Shown here: positions 8,853 through 18,009 of the stretch, one piece after another
How positions within the stretch are numbered: position 1 is the first letter of the stretch
Layout of the letters: each line of letters opens with the position of its first letter
Source of the DNA: Halomonas sp. NO4
GTDB lineage: Bacteria; Pseudomonadota; Gammaproteobacteria; Pseudomonadales; Halomonadaceae
Assembly (NCBI RefSeq): GCF_010994375.1
Contig: NZ_WHMA01000017.1
Location: 1-64,000, forward strand
Length of the DNA: 64,000 bases
Direction of reading: 5' to 3'
Program-made: the position numbers and the translations under genes
Notes under the pieces: model-generated
The model's database searches: none
What the model was told of the DNA's origin: nothing
The model's input: only the letters and a program-made list of their open reading frames with translations

Positions 8853-9301
8853 CTCAGTTCCCTGTTCGTCTTCATGCGTTCCGGCAAGCCTGCACCTGCC
8901 GATGCGTGGCGCTCTTCGACGCTCGGCGGCTGGCACTACCCACCTTTCGACATCAAAGAGATCCAATGCTGGTTATTGTCTTTTTACTGTCTGGATATGA
9001 GGCTATCAGCTCAGTGTCAAGCAGCATCTCATTCATGCACGAGCATGAGGACACACCCATGTAACCCAGTGTAACGATTTTTTCCGTTGCATCTACCCCT
9101 CCCTGGCCATACGAGTTAATCCATTGGCCTCGCCATTTGTGCGAGATTTCCTACAAAACCGGGTCGAACGACCTCGGCAAGCCGCACCAGCAACGTGCCA
9201 TGCCGCAGCCCCGAGACTGTGTGAGCCGCGCAAACGTGCTATCGTCGCGGCAACGACCGAACAGGGCTCATCACGGCTCATCACGACAAGGAGAGAGCGC
9301 C
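8853..9301. other. Divergent intergenic region: secretion operon to the left, hypothetical gene to the right
   Basis: No gene seen in these 449 bases. They hold the minus-strand promoter described above, direct repeats TGTAAC-N4-TGTAAC at 9060-9075, and a partial dyad around 9028-9049 containing CATGC-ACGA-GCATG. For the plus-strand gene there is a TGC-TATCGT extended -10 candidate near 9237-9245 and a 10-base tandem repeat GGCTCATCAC x2 at 9265-9284 just before the ribosome-binding site. The region is more AT-rich than its surroundings. Confidence 0.45.
8992..9020 (-). promoter_or_regulatory. Sigma-70-type promoter of the adhesin secretion operon
   Basis: On the minus strand a consensus -35 TTGACA (9020-9015) is followed, after 17 bases, by TATCCA (8997-8992). 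The -10 is weak (about half the consensus), but the -35 and spacing are ideal. It would give a leader of roughly 130 bases before the TolC fusion gene. Two direct TGTAAC half-sites lie upstream at 9060-9075. Confidence 0.5.
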
Positions 9302-9583
9302 ATGTCAGCCTCGGAAATCCAGAAGACGCGCGTGATCAATGAACTGCGCAGCTTCATCAAGAAACTGCTTCAGGACCCAAAGATTCTCGAACAGTCGCTG
9401 GAGATCACCCGACGCCACCTTGGCCAGGACAACCCCCAGGACGTGATGGCGCGCATCGCCAACGAAATCTCCGACACCACCAGCGTGCACATTCCCGACG
9501 ACCCGGCAGAGCACTCCGAAGCCGACAAGCTCTTCCTGGAGTTATTGAAGGAAGTCGTCAGCGAGGAGCAGGCCCTCTACTGA
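9302..9583 (+). CDS. Small acidic helical protein of unknown function
   Basis: 93 residues. ATG at 9302 is preceded by AAGGAGAG at ideal distance; the frame is open further upstream to 9137, but that part has no coding look. The protein is charged and almost entirely helical in appearance, with no signal peptide, membrane segment, Cys or known motif. It is monocistronic, with a GC-rich hairpin behind it and thiI following. I do not recognise the family. Confidence 0.7.
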   Translation: MSASEIQKTRVINELRSFIKKLLQDPKILEQSLEITRRHLGQDNPQDVMARIANEISDTTSVHIPDDPAEHSEADKLFLELLKEVVSEEQALY

Positions 9584-9613
9584 CCCCCGTCGCGAGCAGG
9601 CAACCTGACCTCG

Positions 9614-9635
9614 GCGCCCGGCTTCGGCCGGGCGC
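9614..9635 (+). terminator. Stem-loop after the 93-residue protein gene
   Basis: Perfect 9-base stem GCGCCCGGC / GCCGGGCGC closed by a TTCG tetraloop, 30 bases after the stop codon. No real T-run follows, so termination strength is uncertain. Confidence 0.55.
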
Positions 9636-9709
9636 ACTGCGTTGGGCTGCGGGGAATAGGCGCGTAGATAGGTCGCTCGACCCCGCCTGTCACGCTTCCG
9701 GGTCGCCTC

Positions 9710-9718
9710 TGGTATACT
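9710..9718 (+). promoter_or_regulatory. Extended -10 promoter of thiI
   Basis: TGG-TATACT matches an extended -10 element (TGn plus a near-consensus hexamer) about 40 bases before the thiI start. No good -35 box is visible, as is usual for extended -10 promoters. Confidence 0.5.
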
Positions 9719-9759
9719 ACAAGCATCTGTTTTCACGACTGTTCCACAAGCGAGCGCCG

Positions 9760-11235
9760 ATGTACTACCTGCTCAAGCTGTTCCCGGAAATCACCATCAA
9801 GTCACGACCCGTGCGACGGCAGATGACCCGCTGCCTGGTCAGCAACGTGCGCAATACGCTCTCGCCGCTCGGCGAGTCGGTGCGTGTCAAGGGCGGCTGG
9901 GATTCGCTGCAGGTCAGCACCGACGAGTCGCTCTCCGCGGGACAGCGCGGCGACCTGGAAAGCGCCCTGACCCGCATTCCCGGAATCCACTCCGTGCAGG
10001 TGGTGGAGGAAGTGCCGTTCACCACCTTCGAGGACGCCGGGCAGCGGCTGGTAGCCCTCTGGCAAACGGCTATCGCCGGACGCCGCTTCCGGGTCAGCAC
10101 CAAGCGGCGAGGGAATCACGACTTCACCTCGGCCGATCTCGAACGCTTCCTGGGTCGTGTCCTGCTCGATGCCGCCCCCGATTCCCGCGTCGATCTCAAC
10201 CATCCCGAGGTCAACGTGCGCCTGGATGTCATCGACCGGCGCCTGCGGCTGATCCATCAGGGCTGGCCGGGGCTGGGTGGCTACCCGTTGGGTCAGCAGG
10301 GCCAGGCGCTCTGCCTCATCTCGGGCGGTTTCGACTCGCCCGTCGCCGCCTGGAAGCTGATTCGTCGCGGCATCAAGACCCACTTCCTGTTCTTCGATCT
10401 CGGCGGCCCGGCTCATGAGCACATCGTGCGCGACGTGGCCCACCATCTCTGGGAACGCTACAGCCGCTCCCATCGCGTCCAGTTCATCAGCGTGCCCTTC
10501 GAGGGCGTCGTCGGCGAGATGCACCGCACCATTCCCGACGGGCTGATCGGCGTGGTGCTCAAGCGCATGATGCTGCGCGCCGCCGGCCGTCTCGCCCAGC
10601 GGGCCCGCATTCCGGTGCTCGCCACCGGCGATGCCATCGCCCAGGTTTCCAGCCAGAGCCTGACCAACCTCGCCCTGATCGATGAAGTGAGCGAGCTGCC
10701 CACGCTGCGCCCGCTGATCGCCGAAGACAAGCTCGACATCATCGCCACTGCGCGCCGAATCGGTACCGACCGCTTCGCCGAAGGCATGCCGGAGGTGTGC
10801 GGCGCCGTCTCGCGCCGTCCCAACACCCAGGCCCGCCGCGACAAGGTGCTGGCCGCCGAGCAGGATTTCGACTTCCGCGTGCTCGAAGACGCCATCGCGG
10901 CGGCGACGTCGACCCGTTCGGACCGTCTGCTGGAAAGCGAGACCGACGGCAGCGAGTTCGACGTGCGCATCGTCGAGGGCACCGCAGCCCTGGCCGACCA
11001 GGGGCCGGTTAGCGTGATCGATATCCGCCCCCCGGAAGAGCGCGAGGCCGACCCGCTCGACCTGCCCCAGGTGGAGCAGCTGGCGATCCCCTTCTACGAG
11101 CTTCAGGCGCAGGCCGACTCCCTGCCCCACGACCGGGAATACCTGCTGTACTGCGACCAGGGGGTGATGAGTCGCATGCAGGCATTGCACCTCGCCGACC
11201 GCGGCCTCACCCACTTCGGGGTGCTGCGCACCTGA
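9760..11235 (+). CDS. thiI: tRNA uracil 4-sulfurtransferase ThiI
   Basis: 491 residues, close to the E. coli protein (482). It makes 4-thiouridine at position 8 of tRNA and, in enterobacteria, donates sulfur for thiazole synthesis. N-terminal ferredoxin-like and THUMP domains (about 1-165) bind tRNA; the PP-loop [11 protein letters not shown] begins near residue 188 and adenylates the uridine; a C-terminal rhodanese domain (about 400-491) carries the persulfide Cys at residue 465 in CDQGVMS. All key residues are intact. It is followed by metG after 100 bases, on the same strand. Confidence 0.97.
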   Translation: MYYLLKLFPEITIKSRPVRRQMTRCLVSNVRNTLSPLGESVRVKGGWDSLQVSTDESLSAGQRGDLESALTRIPGIHSVQVVEEVPFTTFEDAGQRLVALWQTAIAGRRFRVSTKRRGNHDFTSADLERFLGRVLLDAAPDSRVDLNHPEVNVRLDVIDRRLRLIHQGWPGLGGYPLGQQGQALCLISGGFDSPVAAWKLIRRGIKTHFLFFDLGGPAHEHIVRDVAHHLWERYSRSHRVQFISVPFEGVVGEMHRTIPDGLIGVVLKRMMLRAAGRLAQRARIPVLATGDAIAQVSSQSLTNLALIDEVSELPTLRPLIAEDKLDIIATARRIGTDRFAEGMPEVCGAVSRRPNTQARRDKVLAAEQDFDFRVLEDAIAAATSTRSDRLLESETDGSEFDVRIVEGTAALADQGPVSVIDIRPPEEREADPLDLPQVEQLAIPFYELQAQADSLPHDREYLLYCDQGVMSRMQALHLADRGLTHFGVLRT

Positions 11236-11335
11236 ACCGGTCCCGAAGGCGGCCATCACCGCCCCGCCCGGATGCAGCACCCGGCGAAGATGGCTACAAT
11301 CGAGGCCTGTTTTCAACGGGACAAGCAGAGCCACC

Positions 11336-13378
11336 ATGCCGAACACCACTCGCGATACGCGTCAGATCCTGGTCACCAGCGCCCTGCCCTATGCCAACGG
11401 CGCCATTCACCTGGGCCACCTGCTGGAGTACATCCAGACCGACATCTGGGTGCGCTTCCAGAAGAGCCGCGGTCACGAGTGTCACTATGTCTGCGCCGAC
11501 GACGCCCACGGCACCGCCATCATGCTGCGCGCCGAGCAGGAGGGCATCACCTCCGAGGCGCTGATCGAGCGGGTCTCCCGCGAACACCAGCAGGACTTCG
11601 CCACCTTCGGTGTCGGCTTCGACAACTACCACTCGACCCACTCCGACGAGAACCGCCACTTCAGTGAGCTGATCTACACCCGGCTTCGCGACGCCGGCCA
11701 CATCGCCACCCGTGACATCGAGCAGATGTACGATCCGGTCAAGGGGCTCTTTCTCGCCGACCGCTTCATCAAGGGCACCTGTCCCAAGTGCGGCGCCGCG
11801 GACCAGTACGGCGACAACTGCGAGGCGTGCAGCGCCACCTACACGCCGGCGGAACTGATCGACCCGGTCTCCGCCATCTCCGGGGCCACCCCCGAGGTGC
11901 GCAGCTCCACCCACTTCTTCTTCAAGCTGCCGGACTTCGCCGACTTTTTGAAGCACTGGATCGACGAAGAGCACGTCCAGTCGCAGATCCGCAACAAGCT
12001 CATGGAGTGGTTCGAGGCCGGGCTCAATGAGTGGGACATCTCCCGCGACGCCCCCTACTTCGGCTTCGAGATTCCCGATGCCCCGGGCAAGTACTTCTAC
12101 GTGTGGCTCGACGCGCCCATCGGCTACCTGGCCAGCTTCAAGAACCTGTGTGACCGGGAGGGCCTCGACTTCGATGCCTATTGGAAGCCCGACTCCCAGG
12201 CCGAGGTCTACCACTTCATCGGCAAGGACATCGTCTACTTCCATGCGCTGTTCTGGCCCGCCATGCTGCACGGCGCCGACTTCCGCACGCCCACGGCGGT
12301 GAACTGCCACGGCTTCGTCACCGTCAACGGCGCCAAGATGTCCAAGTCGCGCGGCACCTTCATCAAGGCGGCCACCTATGCCGAGTACTTGAACCCCGAG
12401 TACCTGCGCTACTACTTCGCGGCCAAGCTCACCGCGCGCCTCGATGACCTCGACCTCAACCTCGAGGACTTCGCAGCGCGTGTGAACGCCGACCTGGTGG
12501 GCAAAGTGGTCAACATCGCCAGCCGCTGTGCCGGCTTCGTCAAGAAGCTGGGTGGCGGCCGGCTTTCCGCCCACTGCGTCGAGCCCGATCTGGTTGCCCG
12601 CTTCATCGCCGCCGGCGACGCCATCGCCGAGGACTTCGAGACGCGCGAGTTCGGCCGCACCGTGCGCAAGATAATGGAGCTCGCCGACGAGGCCAACACC
12701 TACATTGCCGAGGCCGAGCCCTGGGTGCTCGCCAAGCAGGCAGGCCGCGACCAGGAGGTGCTCGACATCTGCTCGGTGGGCATCAACCTCTTCCGTCAGC
12801 TGATGGTCTACCTGGCGCCCATCGTGCCCGCCATGGCCGAGCAGGCGCGTGCTTTCCTGCAGCTGGAAACGCTGGACTGGGAGAGCCGCCGCGAGGTGCT
12901 GGTCGACCACGCCATCGCCAAGTTCAAGCCGCTGATGACCCGCGTGGAGCGCGACAAGATCGACGCCATGATCGAGGCGTCGAAGGAGGACCTGGTGGAA
13001 GAACAGAAACTCAAGGAGGGCGCCAAGGGGCCGCTGGCTGAGGAGCCCTTGGCCCCGCAGATCAGCTTCGACGATTTCGCCAAGGTCGACCTGCGCATCG
13101 CCCGCATCGCCACGGCGGAGTACGTGGAGGGCGCCGACAAGCTGCTCAAGCTCACCCTCGACCTGGGTGGCGAAACACGCACCGTTTTCGCCGGCATTCG
13201 CGCCGCCTATGCACCGGAAGCGCTGGAAGGCCACCTCACGGTGATGGTCGCCAACCTCGCTCCGCGCAAGATGCGCTTCGGTGTCTCCGAGGGCATGGTG
13301 CTGGCCGCCGGCAGCAACGGCGGCATCTACCTGCTCGAGCCGCATTCCGGCGCCGAGCCGGGCCAGCGAGTGAGATGA
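11336..13378 (+). CDS. metG: Methionyl-tRNA synthetase
   Basis: 680 residues, same length class as E. coli MetG (677). Class I synthetase with HLGH at residues 25-28 (HIGH motif), a zinc knuckle CPKCG...CEAC near 148-165, KMSKS near 334-338, an anticodon-binding helical domain, and a C-terminal EMAP-II/Trbp111 tRNA-binding domain (about 575-680) that makes the enzyme dimeric. The last base triplets overlap the start of the ferredoxin gene (ATGA), so the two are translationally coupled. Confidence 0.98.
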   Translation: MPNTTRDTRQILVTSALPYANGAIHLGHLLEYIQTDIWVRFQKSRGHECHYVCADDAHGTAIMLRAEQEGITSEALIERVSREHQQDFATFGVGFDNYHSTHSDENRHFSELIYTRLRDAGHIATRDIEQMYDPVKGLFLADRFIKGTCPKCGAADQYGDNCEACSATYTPAELIDPVSAISGATPEVRSSTHFFFKLPDFADFLKHWIDEEHVQSQIRNKLMEWFEAGLNEWDISRDAPYFGFEIPDAPGKYFYVWLDAPIGYLASFKNLCDREGLDFDAYWKPDSQAEVYHFIGKDIVYFHALFWPAMLHGADFRTPTAVNCHGFVTVNGAKMSKSRGTFIKAATYAEYLNPEYLRYYFAAKLTARLDDLDLNLEDFAARVNADLVGKVVNIASRCAGFVKKLGGGRLSAHCVEPDLVARFIAAGDAIAEDFETREFGRTVRKIMELADEANTYIAEAEPWVLAKQAGRDQEVLDICSVGINLFRQLMVYLAPIVPAMAEQARAFLQLETLDWESRREVLVDHAIAKFKPLMTRVERDKIDAMIEASKEDLVEEQKLKEGAKGPLAEEPLAPQISFDDFAKVDLRIARIATAEYVEGADKLLKLTLDLGGETRTVFAGIRAAYAPEALEGHLTVMVANLAPRKMRFGVSEGMVLAAGSNGGIYLLEPHSGAEPGQRVR

Positions 13379-14181
13379 ATCGCCCCACCCTCGACGCGGA
13401 CCTGATCGACGCCATCGACGCCCTGCTGCCGCAAACCCAGTGCGGCAAGTGCGGCGAGCCTGGCTGTCGACCCTACGCCGAGGCCATCGCCGCGGGTGAG
13501 CCGATCAACCGCTGCCCGCCGGGCGGCCAGCGCACCGTCGAGCGGCTCGCCGAGGTGACCGACCGCCCCTCGCTGCCGCTGGCCGAACCGGCCCAGGAGC
13601 CGCTGGTGGCGTGGATCCGCGAGGACGAATGCATCGGCTGCACCAAGTGCATCCAGGCCTGCCCGGTGGACGCCATTCTCGGCGCGGCCAAGCGCATGCA
13701 CACCGTCATCGCCGACGAATGCACCGGCTGCGAGCTGTGCGTGGCCCCCTGTCCGGTGGACTGCATCGACCTGCTGCCCCATCCCCGCTGGCAAGCAGCG
13801 GAAAGCGAGGCCGAGCGCGATGCCTATCTGGCCCGGCGCGCCGAGAAGGGGCGGCGCCGCTTCCAGGCGCACCAGCGTCGGCTGGCCCGGGACGCGCGCG
13901 AGAAACGCCTCGAGCGCCAGCGCCGGCTGCTGCGTCAGCGCCAGCCGGCGGGTTCGAACCGCGCCACGAGCACCGATCAGGGCGACGCCAAGGTGCAACG
14001 ACAGAGGCAGATGGCAGTGAAGGCCGCCGAACAGGCGCTGAAACGGGTGCGCCAGCAGCTGGAGAGCGCGCGGCGGCGCGGCGACGCCGAGGCCGAGGCC
14101 ACCGCCCAGGCCCAGCTGCCCGAGGCCGAGCGGCTGCTCGCCAGCGCCCGCCAGGCACTGGAAGAGGCCCGAAAAGCTTAA
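13375..14181 (+). CDS. Solitary RnfB/RsxB-like iron-sulfur protein without membrane anchor
   Basis: 268 residues. Residues 20-55 match the RnfB four-iron cluster domain ([17 protein letters not shown] then NRCPPGG). Two bacterial ferredoxin 4Fe-4S motifs follow: [16 protein letters not shown] and [16 protein letters not shown]. True RsxB/RnfB begins with a membrane helix; this one starts directly at the cluster domain. After the ferredoxin part it has a ~110-residue Arg/Gln/Ala-rich coiled-coil tail. No rnfA, C, D, G or E gene is nearby, so it cannot be assumed to belong to an Rnf pump. It is coupled to metG and is followed by nth, itself a 4Fe-4S enzyme. The electron partner is unknown. Confidence 0.85.
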   Translation: MNRPTLDADLIDAIDALLPQTQCGKCGEPGCRPYAEAIAAGEPINRCPPGGQRTVERLAEVTDRPSLPLAEPAQEPLVAWIREDECIGCTKCIQACPVDAILGAAKRMHTVIADECTGCELCVAPCPVDCIDLLPHPRWQAAESEAERDAYLARRAEKGRRRFQAHQRRLARDAREKRLERQRRLLRQRQPAGSNRATSTDQGDAKVQRQRQMAVKAAEQALKRVRQQLESARRRGDAEAEATAQAQLPEAERLLASARQALEEARKA

Positions 14182-14293
14182 CGAATGCCAGACAACGACT
14201 GGCATCAAACTACCACCCACGTGAGGGGCGCCGGAGACAGGTCGGAGCAATACTACTCACCGGTTTCCGCCTTGCCACCGCCACGGAAGCACC

Positions 14294-14929
14294 ATGAACG
14301 CCCAGAAACGCCACGAGATCTTTGCGCGGCTGCGCGCCCACAATCCCGAACCCACCACTGAGCTGAACTGGTCCACCCCGTTCGAGCTCCTCGCCGCCGT
14401 GCTGCTCTCCGCCCAGGCCACCGATGTCGGCGTCAACAAGGCCACGGCGCGCCTCTTCCCCGTGGCCAACACGCCCCAGGGCATCCTCGATCTCGGCCTG
14501 GAGGGTCTCAAGGCGCACATCAAGACGATCGGCCTCTACAACACCAAGGCCGAGAACCTGATGAAGACCTGCCGCATGCTGGTCGAGCAGCACGGCGGCG
14601 AGGTACCCCGAACCCGGTCCGAGCTCGAGGCGTTGCCCGGCGTCGGGCGCAAGACGGCCAACGTCATCCTCAACACCGCCTTCGGCGAACCCACCATCGC
14701 CGTGGACACCCACATCTTCCGCGTGGCCAACCGCACCGGCATCGCCAAGGGCGCCAACGTCAACGAGGTGGAGCGGAAGCTGTTGCGCCACGTGCCCCGC
14801 GAATTCCGCCGCGACGCCCATCACTGGTTGATCCTCCACGGCCGCTACACCTGTGTGGCACGCAAGCCGCGCTGCGGGAGCTGCGTGATCGAGGACCTCT
14901 GCGAGTTTCCGGACAAGACCACGCTCTAG
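14294..14929 (+). CDS. nth: Endonuclease III
   Basis: 211 residues, as in E. coli. DNA glycosylase/AP lyase for oxidised pyrimidines. It shows the helix-hairpin-helix LPGVGRKTANVI with the catalytic Lys (about 120), the catalytic Asp in VDTHIFRVANR (about 138), and the C-terminal 4Fe-4S loop with spacing C-X6-C-X2-C-X5-C (CVARKPRCGSC...C). It follows the RnfB-like ferredoxin gene by 112 bases, an arrangement in which the ferredoxin might serve cluster redox or assembly; that link is inference. Confidence 0.97.
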   Translation: MNAQKRHEIFARLRAHNPEPTTELNWSTPFELLAAVLLSAQATDVGVNKATARLFPVANTPQGILDLGLEGLKAHIKTIGLYNTKAENLMKTCRMLVEQHGGEVPRTRSELEALPGVGRKTANVILNTAFGEPTIAVDTHIFRVANRTGIAKGANVNEVERKLLRHVPREFRRDAHHWLILHGRYTCVARKPRCGSCVIEDLCEFPDKTTL

Positions 14930-15020
14930 GCCGTGCGCCAAAGGACGAGTTGGCATCGGGCCTGGGCTCGGCGACGATGGGCGGATATCGCCTCATAACA
15001 AGAACCGAGTCGCCGCGCCC

Positions 15021-16094
15021 ATGCCCATCCACGACCGACCCATCCTCGAGCGCATCGAGACGCTGCTCTCCCTGTCCCGGGCGCATGCCGCCACCTTCTG
15101 CAGCCCCTCGGCCAGCCTGGCTCGTGCGCGCTACCTGGCCAATCACCCGACGCGCCTGCTGGTCATGAAGTGCATGGACGGGCGCATCCACATTCCCCAT
15201 GCCACCCGCACGCCGCTGGGCATTATCACCCCCTTCCGCAATCTGGGCGGCATCTTCGATCTGGGCTGGCCCTACCTGGGCGAACTGCTCACCGAAGCAG
15301 TGGCGGAGGCGATCCACGCCGGCCACGGCGCGCTGCTGATGATCACCTACCACTTCTCTCGCGGTGCGCGCGCCCGCGGCTGCGCCGGGTTCGGCTGCGA
15401 CCAGCAGGCGGCGCTGGCCCACGCCCGCTGCCTTCAGGCCCAGGCCGAACGGCTCTTCGGCAGCGACCGTCGCAACGTCTACCCGCTGGTATGCGGCTTC
15501 GAAACCGACGGCGACGCCCTGATCGTGCATGGCGACGGCGACGAGATCCTGGACATCGGCGCACTTTCCCCGGCCGCTGCCGCCCTCGAGCTCCGCGTCG
15601 CCCGTCTCTGCCCCGACATGCCCGGCGATATCCGCCGCGACCTGCTGCCGCTGTTCGAGGGCAACCTGGCTCATGTGACGAGCCTGCGCGGCGTCTCACG
15701 CGCGCTGGACATCGAGCACCGCGAGTGGGTGATCTGCGTGGGACGTGGCTTCGACTTCCTGCACCTGCCCAACACCGCGCTGATCATCGGCCCCTACGGC
15801 CCGGACCTGGCCGAACCCATCGGCACCGCCGCCGATATCATCGATGCCAACATGCGCGCCGGCCGCATTCCGGACGACGGTTTCATGCTGCTCGCCTCGA
15901 CGCCCTACCAGAGGGTGGGCGTCGACCGTGCCCGGGCCGAGCTCAAGTCGCGCTTTCTGGCCGACTTCGCCAGCACGGTGATCGGCCAGCGCCACCCCCG
16001 CCTGGCCGAACACATGGTTCGTCACACGGCCGTGGTGCACTGGCCCACACGCCGTCTCGACCGCCTGGACGAAGCCACTACAGGGCACCCCTAG
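15021..16094 (+). CDS. Carboxysome-type (CsoSCA-like) carbonic anhydrase domain protein
   Basis: 357 residues. C51-M-D53-G-R55 followed by H111 and C121 (or C126) recalls the zinc-binding and catalytic Cys/Asp-Arg/His/Cys set of beta-class carbonic anhydrases and of the divergent carboxysome shell enzyme CsoSCA. Conserved-looking blocks TPFRNLGGIFDLGWPYLGEL and ICVGRGFDFLHLPNTALIIG suggest an enzyme fold. No carboxysome or RuBisCO gene is nearby and there is no signal peptide, so a cytosolic role is likely. Family assignment is from pattern recognition and zinc-ligand spacing only; carbonic anhydrase activity is inference. Confidence 0.6.
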   Translation: MPIHDRPILERIETLLSLSRAHAATFCSPSASLARARYLANHPTRLLVMKCMDGRIHIPHATRTPLGIITPFRNLGGIFDLGWPYLGELLTEAVAEAIHAGHGALLMITYHFSRGARARGCAGFGCDQQAALAHARCLQAQAERLFGSDRRNVYPLVCGFETDGDALIVHGDGDEILDIGALSPAAAALELRVARLCPDMPGDIRRDLLPLFEGNLAHVTSLRGVSRALDIEHREWVICVGRGFDFLHLPNTALIIGPYGPDLAEPIGTAADIIDANMRAGRIPDDGFMLLASTPYQRVGVDRARAELKSRFLADFASTVIGQRHPRLAEHMVRHTAVVHWPTRRLDRLDEATTGHP

Positions 16095-16138
16095 GACACC
16101 CACAAAGCGGCCCGGCAATACGGCGCTCCCTGCCCGCC

Positions 16139-17197
16139 CTATGGCGTTTGCAGCAGCGCCCGATAGCGTCCGACCATGGCCGGCCACTCCCAGGCGCCGA
16201 CGTCGAGTGGCGGCGGCCGCTGCTGGGAGTGGGTCAGCCAGGCGGCCAGGGTCGCTTCCAGCCCGTCTCGGGTGCCGTCGTAGCGATACGCCGCGGGGTA
16301 GAGTTCGGGAAAGCAGAGGCGATCCGGCACCAGCGGCCGCACGCCCAGCTGCGCGGCCTCCATGATCGAGAGCCCCTGGAATTCGTGCCAGGTGGTGGAG
16401 ATCACGATATCGCCGCTGGCCAGCATTTCCCGGTAACGCACTTCCGGCTGCGCTCCCCAGCACACCACCCGGTCCCCCAGGCGCTCGCGCGCCTCGTCGA
16501 AGATCGCGGGGCGCTCGCGAAACTGCTGCCCCATCACCGCCACCTCGAAGTCGAGGTCGCGCTCTGCCAGGGAAACCAGCACGGCGAAGAAGTCGTCGGG
16601 ATTCTTGTCGTACTCCCAGCGATGGTTCCAGATCAAGCGATGGCCCGGGGGTCGATCAGGTGGTGGACGACGCAGCGGCGAAATCGGTACCGGCACCACC
16701 TCGGCCCGCTCGGCCAGCTGTGCCAGGGGGCGCGTCATCGGCAGGTTGTCGGGCATCCGCTTGAGAAAGCTCTCGGCACCGGCAAGGAAGCTGTCGCAGT
16801 TATAGGCGGTGTTGAAAACCAGCCGGTCGGCCGCCAGTGCGCTGTAGAGATTGACCATCAGCGCCTCAACCTGCGGGCGCTGGTGGGCCGAGAGCGGGTA
16901 GGCGAACTGGTTCTCGTGGAAGTAGACCACCTTGTGCGCCTGACCCAGATGGGGGTAGAGACCGCACAGCGTCGCCAGGTCGACCATGGAGGTGGCCAGG
17001 ATGACGTCGTACTCCTGCGACAGCGTTTCGTGCTCCCGCACCATCCAGGTCAGGGGATTGCCACGAATTCGCCACGAAAAGTGGCGCGGCGGCAGCTCCA
17101 GCAGGGTCCATTGGATATCATCCAGCCACTCGATCACGCCCTGCGCCCAGTGGCGATGACTCACCGCTGCATAGGCCGACAGCAGCAACGCCTTCAT
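16139..17197 (-). CDS. tRNA-queuosine alpha-mannosyltransferase-like glycosyltransferase (DUF3524)
   Basis: 352 residues, GT-B glycosyltransferase layout: an N-terminal DUF3524 domain (MKALLLSAYAAVSHRHW, VYFHENQFAYP, FNTAYNCDSFL) and a C-terminal group-1 transferase domain with the nucleotide-sugar site near HEFQGLSIMEAAQLG. Its animal homologue GTDC1/QTMAN adds mannose to queuosine in tRNA-Asp. The bacterial version's substrate is not established. It lies convergent to the carbonic anhydrase-like gene. No queuosine biosynthesis gene is in the window. Confidence 0.8.
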   Translation of the reverse strand: MKALLLSAYAAVSHRHWAQGVIEWLDDIQWTLLELPPRHFSWRIRGNPLTWMVREHETLSQEYDVILATSMVDLATLCGLYPHLGQAHKVVYFHENQFAYPLSAHQRPQVEALMVNLYSALAADRLVFNTAYNCDSFLAGAESFLKRMPDNLPMTRPLAQLAERAEVVPVPISPLRRPPPDRPPGHRLIWNHRWEYDKNPDDFFAVLVSLAERDLDFEVAVMGQQFRERPAIFDEARERLGDRVVCWGAQPEVRYREMLASGDIVISTTWHEFQGLSIMEAAQLGVRPLVPDRLCFPELYPAAYRYDGTRDGLEATLAAWLTHSQQRPPPLDVGAWEWPAMVGRYRALLQTP

Positions 17198-17277
17198 GGT
17201 GCTTCCTCCCAGGGGTGTCCAAAGTCGTAGAGTCGGCCAACGCCGGAAGGCGTTAGGCTGCCATCACAGCCACACGA

Positions 17278-17565
17278 ATGCGATCCGACGCTATGCAAGC
17301 CATTCTCCTGCACCTCGCCATGGCAGCCGCCTTCGGCGTCTTCATCGGTTCACTGTTTCGCCTGACGCGGCGACCCGGCCACCAGCGGCCGCTGCTCTTT
17401 CCGATGATCGGCCTGGGGGCCGGCGTCGTCGCCTACCTCATCTACTACCTGCTCTCCGTGACCACCGGCGCCCCGCCCTGGCTGCTGCCGCTGCTGGTGG
17501 TACTCCAGGTGTGGCTGTGGCTGGGTCCCCTGGGCCCCAGGCTCGACCGCCGCCGCGACCCCTGA
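17278..17565 (+). CDS. Small hypothetical inner-membrane protein
   Basis: 95 residues with three hydrophobic segments (about 8-26, 39-60 and 65-85) and a short basic C-terminus (RLDRRRDP), consistent with a small integral membrane protein. An alternative ATG at 17293 would remove five residues; neither start has a strong ribosome-binding site. It is divergent from the mannosyltransferase-like gene with an 80-base gap. Family not recognised. Confidence 0.5.
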   Translation: MRSDAMQAILLHLAMAAAFGVFIGSLFRLTRRPGHQRPLLFPMIGLGAGVVAYLIYYLLSVTTGAPPWLLPLLVVLQVWLWLGPLGPRLDRRRDP

Positions 17566-17639
17566 ATCGCACTCGCGTCCCGTCGGGGGAGAGAGTTTCG
17601 TTCATGGGCAATCGTGATCCGCTCGTCAGGGGCGCACCC

Positions 17640-17872
17640 GATGGCATCGGGCGCGGGGTAGTGATCAGCGAGTACCGAGGTTCGCTGTCGAGTTCGGCCT
17701 CGTTGATGAGCGACTGCAACACCTCGCGGTTCAGGTACCAGGCATCGTCACTGGCCTGCAGCAGGCTGTGGTGCGGCAGGTTGCGCGCCCCCGGAATCGT
17801 GCCGGGTGCCTGGGCAGCCGGCGACTGGTTGTCGCCGCAGAAATAAGTAGCCTGAGTGGCTCGACTCAATAT
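17640..17872 (-). pseudogene. Rhodanese-like sulfurtransferase fragment
   Basis: Minus-strand frame from about 17872 reads YFCGDNQSPAAQAPGTIPGA then RNLPHHSLLQASDD and an AEL-D segment, matching the middle of a rhodanese domain (GxIPGAxNLP followed by the helix before the active site). The part that should carry the catalytic Cys loop is absent: the frame drifts into low-complexity sequence after about 17650 and then overlaps the small membrane protein gene antisense. I read it as a truncated remnant. Confidence 0.4.
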
Positions 17873-18009
17873 TCCCTTACAGAATGATTGGCTTCACACC
17901 AATGCAGGATAGCCATAAACGAGTCGCCACAATCCTGCGCCCAAGGTCGTCTTTGCCGCCCCTGTCGCGATCACTAGACTGACAACAACAATCTATAAAG
18001 GAGAGCGCC
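17873..18009 (+). promoter_or_regulatory. Upstream region of the receiver-protein gene
   Basis: The 444 bases between 17566 and 18009 hold the rhodanese fragment and this leader. A candidate TTGCCG-N16-TAGACT promoter lies about 35-60 bases before the start, with CTATAAAGGAGAG as ribosome-binding region. Nothing else was seen. Confidence 0.3.

Noticed and set aside
9265-9284. Tandem repeat GGCTCATCAC x2 as a mobile-element or CRISPR trace
   Set aside because: Only two short units next to a ribosome-binding site; no spacers, no flanking element.
13375-14181. Calling the ferredoxin part of an Rnf electron-transport complex
   Set aside because: It has no membrane helix and no other rnf gene is within reach, so the complex cannot be supported here.
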